64,000 nt of DNA from contig NC_089589.1 of assembly GCF_019320115.1 (NCBI RefSeq), positions 24,185,273-24,249,272 of the forward strand, written 5' to 3'. Positions 57,646 through 64,000 of this stretch are shown in pieces. This DNA is from Miscanthus floridulus. Its lineage: Eukaryota; Streptophyta; Magnoliopsida; Poales; Poaceae. Both the position numbers and the translations under genes were made by a program. Every line of letters begins with the position of its first letter. Position 1 is the stretch's first letter. The notes under the pieces were generated by a model, which saw nothing but the letters and a program-made list of their open reading frames with translations, ran no database searches and was not told the DNA's origin.

Positions 57646-57846
57646 CCAGTTGTGGTGCGGTGCTAGCAGACCGTCTCCCCAAGTGTTGTTTTGGTGTTTC
57701 TTTAGTTTTTTCGGGTAGTTTTAGTCTTAGTTGTTTTTGGTTGCCGGTGGAGGAGGAGCCGCCGGGTGATGTAAATCTTTGTACAGTTTTTATCTTTTTA
57801 TCATCTAATAAAACTTGCGGCAAAGCTTTTACCGTCCTTTAAAAAA
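57646..57846 (+). mobile_element. LINE 3' fragment, right piece with poly-A
   Basis: Continuation of 23921-23989 after the solo LTR and its TTCTT duplication. It includes AATAAAA near 57808, GCGGCAAAGCTTTTACCGTCC near the end, and a short A-tail at 57841. No reverse transcriptase remains; only the 3' region was inserted. Confidence 0.65.
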
Positions 57847-57860
57847 GTGCTTACTATGAT

Positions 57861-58499
57861 AGCATGTCAAGGTGAATTCAAAGGCAAGCACAGCGACATG
57901 TATAGTTTGGGTTTGTACACGGACTACAACAGATATACATTTAGAAGAGTTGGGGTGGGATTCTGTTTTGTCAACAAAGAAATTGGCAGTACCATATTTA
58001 TTTTCTCGTCAGTTGAAAATGACAATTTCAAAGTCTACAAATAACTTATATTAACTTTCTTGCAAAAAAAACTAATCACTACCGCCTTAGACTCTTAGTT
58101 AATTATTAGTTTATTGGTATACTTTTGTGTTTCTCAGTGTGGCAGTGTGGGGAGGGCAATAGGAAAAACTGTGACGCAATACGTTTGAATCTCGAGTAGA
58201 TTTATATGGAAATTGCAGCCTTATTCCCAGCGGTATGCGGATTCGGCAAATCTTCTCTGTAGTTCCTATATACATCGTGAATATATTGTTGGAAAATATA
58301 AAAACTTCTATTTTTGCGGCATGCTCGGTTCGTGTCGGACTCTGCCTTCGCCCTTGGACGAATCGCAGCGCGTGGACTCATTTGATCTCAAAAGCACGAC
58401 GACACGAAGCAACTGCTCCAGATATCATAACGGCCGAAGCCGAACTCGATCAATCTGCCGCGCGCGGCCACCATCCACTAATCCTCCGACGACCAGAGC
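57861..58499. other. Host DNA upstream of the CAF1-like fragment
   Basis: Continues the host sequence interrupted at 23906. A 66-codon frame (57847-58044; GLYTDYNRYTFRRVGVGFCF) starts inside the LINE duplication and has no known family. The last 200 bp become GC-rich towards the ATG at 58500. Only weak promoter signals are visible. Confidence 0.3.
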
Positions 58500-58680
58500 A
58501 TGTCCCGCCGCAGCACGCCACAACGGGCCAACACCGGTGACGACAACGCCACGCCCTCAGCGCATCAGCAGCATCAGTGGCGGCGGCGGCAGCAGCATGG
58601 CGAAGTGTTCGTCCGGCAGGTTACCGCCGCAAACCTCGTCCAGGAGCTGTCCTTAATCCGCGCCCTCCTGGAGTCGTACC
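58500..58680 (+). pseudogene. 5' end of a CAF1-like deadenylase gene, cut by copia
   Basis: The ATG at 58500 opens a frame with a Gln/His/Arg-rich start and then EVFVRQVTAANLVQELSLIR and ALLESY. This strongly resembles the N-terminus of plant CAF1 (CCR4-associated factor 1), where an xVWxxNLxxELxLIRxLLxxYP pattern precedes the first catalytic motif of the DEDD RNase. CAF1 shortens mRNA poly(A) tails in the CCR4-NOT complex. The frame is cut after the first base of the next codon, exactly where TGTTGGAATG of a copia LTR starts. The catalytic domain is not in the window and should reappear after the far LTR. The gene is broken unless the insertion is spliced out. Confidence 0.5.
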
Positions 58681-59177
58681 TGTTGGAATGATCTCCCAGC
58701 CAATACAGCTTATTGGGCCTTGGTCACGCGCCCTGATCGGGGGCGCCCAACCCTACATAGTTGGTGGGCCCCCGTCGCACTGCGCTATATAAAGTGGTGG
58801 GGGCCGGCGGCTCATAGTACGAGGTTCACCGTGAGCCACTCCGCCCCACCAACAAACCCTAAGTCCGATCTAGTAGGGGTGCGCAGCCAGCGACGGGAAG
58901 ACGCCACCATCATCACCGTCGGCCTGACTGCACCGCTACTGCATCGCCGGACTTCACCAACTCTTCTCCGACCATCGCTGCCCGTGCGCAGAACGTCACC
59001 GACCGAACGAGATGACCGGATCCTCCTCGACGGCACCCTCCGATGGTCTGTACACTCACATCCACTCTCCTCTCTCTATCACTCTGTAGTACTGTTCATT
59101 AGGTTTTCTACTTGTTCATCCCAAATACAAAGAACCACCCGACTAGATGCTACTCTAGGTGATCTCTGGATCTAACA
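58681..59177 (+). repeat. 5' LTR of the copia element
   Basis: 497 bp from TGTTGGAATGATC to GGATCTAACA. A TATATAAAG box lies at about 58785. It carries a short GC-rich leader with CACC-rich tracts. Confidence 0.85.
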
Positions 59178-59178
59178 A

Positions 59179-59191
59179 TGGTATCAGAGCC
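59179..59191 (+). other. Primer-binding site of the copia element, tRNA-iMet
   Basis: TGGTATCAGAGCC one base after the LTR, complementary to the 3' end of initiator tRNA-Met. Confidence 0.88.
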
Positions 59192-60443
59192 AGGTTGTTA
59201 CCCTAGGTGTGGATCTAGATCTTGGGGTAGAAAGAGAAAGAAGTAGAACGATTCGAATTTTGATTCGGATGAAAGAAACTCTAACCCTAACCCTAGATCG
59301 GGTTCGGAAAAAGTGAAGAAAAGGAACATCCAAACCCTAGATCGGGTTTTGGGATAGAGATGAAAACATGGTTTCAACTAGAAACCGAACCTCAAACCCG
59401 TGAAGATATCATGGGAAAAAGAAAATAGTGAAACCCCATCCCCAATCCCTAACCCTAACCCTAATCAGGAAATCGGATGAAATCCGAGCACAAGAACCAA
59501 AGAAACCGAAAGGGGAAGACGGGAAAGGGGTGGCTTACCTCGCCGTCGTGCACGCCGGTGCGTGGGGAAAAGAAAGAGCCAAACTCCGGGGGCACTGCTC
59601 GCCGGGATCCGGCCATAGGGGCGCCGCGGCCAGGCCGCTCGACGGCGGCGCGCTCACCCACTGGGGAACGCGCATGCCGGCGAGGGGGCCGGCGACGGCG
59701 CCGGGACTGGCTGCTCCACTGATTCGCCCGCTCGCTCGCTCGGTGCGTTGCTGCGCTGAGGAAAGTGAGAAGAGAGAGCAGAGTGAGGCGAAGAGAGAGA
59801 GAGGGCCAGGACGAATGAGTTAGGGTTTTGGCTCGGAGACGCGCGGAATCAGGTTTTATTCCGAGCGAAATGCGCGCGCGACCGTCCGATGATGGATGAA
59901 CGGCCGAGATAGAGCGGGCCAACTTGCGGCCCAGGGGGGAGCGCGCGGGGCGCGACTTTGCCGGCCTGGGTGCGGCCTGCGCGCGCACGAAGAGATGGGC
60001 CGAGCCGTTTCTGCGGTTTTGGGCCGAAACAGAAAAGTTTGAGTCCAGTTTCGCATTTTTCTAGAAAATTGAAAAATGGAAATTGGCTCAAAAGAAAATA
60101 GAAAAGGTATTTTTCCCTGTGGGTAAAATTCATCAAATTAAAAGTTTTCCGCTACGTATTTAAAGATGTAATTTTCATTATTAAATTCGAATCAATGGGA
60201 GAATTTAATTTTGAAAATGGATTCTAATATTGTTATTATTCTGACCAACGTTGATTAATGGCAATATTATAATGTTTTGTCTTGCATTAATTCTATTTCT
60301 GCCCAACGGTGATGTAGAATTAGTGTAGAGAACAATTATATGTTTTAATTTTAACCAACGTTGGAAATAAGGCATGCAATTGTTATTGTTATTATTTATG
60401 TTCTCACACTATTTGAATTGTGTTTTCAGGAGGATACTCCTTG
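59192..60443 (+). other. Copia leader with GC-rich insert
   Basis: The untranslated leader before gag. Bases about 59470-60050 are GC-rich with long frames on both strands and no recognisable protein, bounded by AT-rich DNA. A TTTTCAG acceptor-like site at 60423-60429 lies shortly before the gag ATG. Short CCCTAA strings at 59283 and 59449 are part of this leader. Confidence 0.45.
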
Positions 60444-61505
60444 ATGGCTTATATCAAAGATATATCAACTCTTAAAGGGGATAACTACATTGAATAGAAG
60501 AAAAAGATCGACTTGGTCTTCATTTTGGCTGAGGTTGACTGGGTAGTCACCACACCGTGTCCCAAAGAACCTGAGACACCGGTGAGGGAGACTGATGAGA
60601 CTGATGCTGCATGGCAGAACAGAGAGCAGGACTTTGCTCCCGTAAAGATGTATTTTGACCTCGAACATAGAAAGTGGATCACAGCCAATAAGAAATGTTT
60701 GGATATGATAAAGAATACAATTGAGCCTGCAATAGTGGGCTCAATTCCAGACTGTGACACGGTCACAGAGTACCTAGAAAGAATAAAGAGTCAGTTCACT
60801 GGCTCTTCAAAGACATATGCAACCCAGCTGATTAAGCAGCTGGTGACAGAAAGGTACTCTGGTGGCGGCAGTGGCATTAGAGAGCACATACTGAGAATGA
60901 GCAATTTGGCATATAAGCTCAAACCAATGGATTTGGCACTCAAGGATGAGTTTCTTATTCATTTGATTTTTGCTTCTTTGCCTAAAGAATTTGACACTTT
61001 TGTTGTTAATTACAACATACGACCCAAGAAATGGGATCTAGAAAAGCTCATAGCCATGTGTGTGCAGGAGGAGGAAAGAATAAAAGTTTCACAGGGTGGT
61101 ACTATCAACTATCTAAAAGATAATAAGAAAAAGAACTATAATAACAGCTCTTTCTCCAAGTCACCTGGAAAGGGTCCCATGCAACAGTCTCAGAACAAGC
61201 AATTCCCAGTGGATAAAGATCAATGTCTCCACTGCAAGAAGATGGGACATTACAAGAAAGATTGTCCCGATTTCCTAAAGTTGATTATGAAAAAGAAAGG
61301 TGAGAACATTATTACGTTTGTAAATAAATCCTTGTATGTCAAGTTTTCAAAATCTACTTGGTGGATTGATTCAGGTGCAACTATTCATGTTGCTAATTCT
61401 TTACAGGGATTCCGTTCGATGAGAACTTTGCAAAGAAGCGAAAGTTTCATTAAAGTCGCAAATGGAGTACAAGCAGATGTTGAGGCCATTGGTGATCTTC
61501 CCTAG
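60444..61505 (+). pseudogene. gag and protease start of the copia element
   Basis: ATG at 60444 (MAYIKDISTLKGDNYIE) is followed by a TAG at codon 18. The frame is then open to 61505 with the copia gag region (KYFDLEHRKW-like block, residues 70-250). A CCHC knuckle, CLHCKKMGHYKKDC, is at about 61224-61265, and the aspartic protease motif WWIDSGATIH at about 61360. A one-base loss near 61500 ends the frame. Confidence 0.85.
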
Positions 61506-64000
61506 AGCTTGTTGATGGCTTCATACTTTTTCTTAGAGATGTTCTTTATGTACCTTCTTTGCAAAGAAACTTGATTAGTGTTTCAAAGTTGGACCACGGT
61601 GGTTATGATTGCCATTTTGGAAATGGCAAATGTCAGATATTGTTTAATAATAGATGTATTGGTCTTGCCTTCCGACAAGACGAGCTTTATTTGTTATCAC
61701 TTCGTGAAAATGTGAATTACGTATGTGATGTGAATGAGAATGTATCCTCATCGAACAATGCAAACAGAAAATGAAAGAGAACTCCTAATGTATCGTCGAA
61801 ATTATGGCACTGTTGTTTAGGCCATATTTCGAGGGGGAGAATAGAGGAACTAGTTAAGAATGGCATTCTTCCTCCACCGGAGTTCTCTGACTTAGAGCAA
61901 TGTATAGAATGTATTAAAGGAAAGTATGTAAAGAAAATTAAAAAGGATGTCAAACGAAGCATAGGAATTTTAGAGATAATTCACACAGACATATGTGGTC
62001 CTTTTCCTGTGAAAAGTGTAGATGGTTATGATTCATTCATAACATTCACAGACGATTACTCTCGTTTTGGGTACATTTATCTAATTAAAGAAAGAACAGA
62101 AGCGTTGGATAAATTCAAAATATTTAAAGCAGAAGTTGAAAATCAGCATGATTTAAAGATTAAGATAGTCAGGTCTGACCATGGGGGGAGTACTACGGTC
62201 GGCATACCCCATATGGACAAGTTCCTGGACCTTTTGCAAGGTTCTTACAGGAGAATGGTATAGTCGCCCAGTATTCAACACTGGGTGAACCTCAGCAGAA
62301 TGGAGTAGCTGAAAGGCATAACCGTACCCTGATGGATATGGTGCGTAGTATGATAAGTTACTCCACCTTACCGTTGAGTCTGTGGATGGAGGCGTTAAAA
62401 ACCGCCATTCATATTCTCAATAGAGTACCAAGTAAGTCGGTGCCCAAAACACCGTATAAATTGTGGATAGGAAGAGTACCCTCACTAAAACACTTACGAG
62501 TGTGGGGGAGTCCTGCTGAGGCTAAAGTATTTAACCCAAACATTGGGAAGTTAGATCCCAAAATAGTAAGTTGCCATTTCATTGGCTACCCAGAAAAGTC
62601 AAAAGGTTTTCGTTTCTACTGTTCAGATAGACATACAAAGTTTATGGAAACAAGACACGCTATCTTTCTAGAGGATGAAATGATAAGGGGGAGCATGGTA
62701 GCTCGAGAAATTAATCTTGAGGAGAAACGGGTGTATGCACCCACTCCGATGGTTCAGGAGCCATTTTTCGAGCTACCTGCTGCTGCTACCCCTACAACGC
62801 AAGATGTTGTGGTGCCAGCACCTGTTGTTATTCCTCCTATGGCAACAATAAATGAGGATGAGGAACCCATGGTTCAGAATCCTACAGACCCTATTGCCAC
62901 ACATGAGGGGGAGCAACAACAGCCTCAAACAGTAAATGTGCCAAATGTGGAGGCCCTTAGAAGGTCTCAAAGAGTTAGAAGATCAGCTATTTCTGATGAT
63001 TATGAAATCTATAATACTGAAGAGCTTCAAATGGAGGATGATCCCACCTCATTTGAAGAAGCCATGAGAAGTGATCATTCATCAAAGTGGCTTGAGGCCA
63101 TGGAAGATGAAATGAAATCAATGAATGCCAATAAAGTTTGGGATTTAGAGATAATTCCTAAAGGAGCCAAAACAGTCGGCTGTAAATGGGTCTACAAGAC
63201 AAAACTTGACTCTCAAGGGAATATAGAGAGATATAAAGCCTGACTTGTGGCAAAAGGCTTTACGCAAAAAGAAGGGATTGATTACAATGAGACCTTTTCT
63301 CCAGTCTCATGTAAAGATTCCTTCAGAATCATAATGGCATTAGTGGCACATTACGATCTAGAATTACATCAGATGGATGTAAAGACGGCATTTCTTAATG
63401 GAGACTTAGAGGAAAATGTCTACATGGCACAACCGAAAGTTTTTGTCATGGAAGGAAAAGAACGAATGGGATGCCGCCTAAAGAAATCTATTTATGGATT
63501 AAAACAAGCTTCAAGACAGTGGTACTTGAAGTTTGACCAGACAATAAAGAATTTTGGGTTTAAAGAGAATGTTGAGGACAATTGTGTCTATACAAAGTTT
63601 AAAAATGGGAAGTTTATCTTCCTTGTCTTGTATGTGGATGATATCCTACTTGCTAGTAGTGATGTCAATCTACTACTGGAGACAAAGAAGTTTTTGTCCT
63701 CAAAGTTTGATATGAAAGATCTTGGTGAAGCTTCGTTCGTTCTAGGGATCGAGATTCACCGAGATAGAAGTAAAGGGGTATTAGGACTGTCACAAAAGGC
63801 ATACATTGAAAAGATCTTAAAGAAATTCAGTATGCACAAATGTAGTCCCTCACCTGCTCCTATAGTCAAGGGCGACAGATATGGGGATTTTCAATGCCCC
63901 AGGAACCAATATGAGATCGATCAAATGAAAGTGGTTCCATATGCTTCAGCTGTCGGAAGCTTGCAATATGCTCAAGTATGCACGCGCCCTGACTTGGCAT
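61506..64000 (+). pseudogene. pol of the copia element: integrase and reverse transcriptase
   Basis: Integrase zinc finger about 61803-61920 (CCLGHIS, then CIECIKGKY). Core with HTDICGPFPV near 61982, RSDHGG near 62172 (followed by a one-base shift) and PQQNGVAERHNRTL near 62290-62330. A C-terminal region with FIGYPEKSKGFRFY and a Pro-rich linker follows. Reverse transcriptase from about 63160 contains KTAFLNGDL and the catalytic YVDDILLAS at about 63632-63656, then FDMKDLGEASFVLG. A TGA at 63241-63243 interrupts the start of RT. It runs off the window before RNase H. Confidence 0.88.

Larger units (their letters stand above)
58681..64000 (+). mobile_element. Ty1/copia retrotransposon, 3' part beyond window
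   Basis: 5' LTR, primer-binding site, 1.25 kb leader, gag and the order protease-integrase-reverse transcriptase, which defines copia. The window ends within RT/RNase H. The preceding five bases are GTACC, which should recur after the 3' LTR. The frame is interrupted at 60495-60497 (TAG), near 61500 and 62185 (one-base shifts) and at 63241-63243 (TGA). The last fits CpG-type decay of an Arg codon. I could not assign the copia lineage securely. Confidence 0.9.

Noticed and set aside
59282..59465. Runs of CCCTAA suggesting telomere repeats
   Set aside because: Only two or three units each, of CCCTAAC type and not the plant CCCTAAA, inside a copia leader.
1..64000. CRISPR arrays, operons, tRNA or rRNA genes
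   Set aside because: No regularly spaced direct repeats with unique spacers, no cloverleaf with A and B boxes and no rRNA sequence were recognised; the window is eukaryotic nuclear DNA.

Overview
This is a 64 kb piece of a plant nuclear genome, almost certainly a grass. The evidence is a set of grass-typical repeats: CACTA elements whose subterminal repeats read TTTGCCGAGTGCC or CTTTAGTCCCGG, a Tourist-like MITE, Ty3/gypsy chromovirus and Tat elements, SIRE-type copia LTRs, and a single-exon, GC-rich EXO70 gene. Introns are GT-AG and there is no bacterial-type organisation. The species cannot be named from sequence alone; a panicoid grass is a reasonable guess.

Layout. 1-1739 is the right end of a CACTA element containing a near-perfect palindrome of about 1.48 kb. 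2858-5014 (minus) is the only complete host gene, an EXO70 exocyst subunit. 5947-7222 is a small complete CACTA element with an AAA target duplication. 8503-21937 is a 13.4 kb CACTA element of unusual structure. It holds a zf-GRF/transmembrane small gene, a TNP2 transposase broken by four in-frame stops, and a decayed TNPA-like gene. An inverted second copy of its own left end (terminus, promoter, zf-GRF gene and the first 520 codons of TNP2) has replaced its right end. The whole is therefore a giant foldback with arms of about 3 and 4 kb.

23907-57860 is one nested insertion cluster that can be unpicked by its target duplications. A LINE 3' fragment (14-bp TSD, one mismatch) was entered by a gypsy LTR, now solo (TSD TTCTT). 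That LTR holds a SIRE-type copia fragment. The copia LTR in turn received a complete 14.7 kb Tekay-like chromovirus (24610-39352, TSD CCATA) and a 13.2 kb Tat-lineage gypsy element (40264-53448) whose 3' LTR is truncated. The Tat element carries an oppositely transcribed, intron-containing gene. A Tourist-like MITE (TSD TTA) sits in the solo LTR. Removing all of this, the original host locus is continuous from 23906 to 57861.

58500-58680 is the 5' end of what looks like a CAF1 (CCR4-associated deadenylase) gene. It is cut at 58681 by a Ty1/copia element that runs off the window end (LTR 58681-59177, PBS, leader, gag, integrase, reverse transcriptase, all with stops or frameshifts).

The most noteworthy item is the foldback CACTA element. 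Its geometry resembles the maize Mu killer locus (an inverted duplication of a transposase gene that yields hairpin RNA). Its truncated TNPA gene points directly into antisense TNP2, so a natural silencing locus for its own family is a testable hypothesis.
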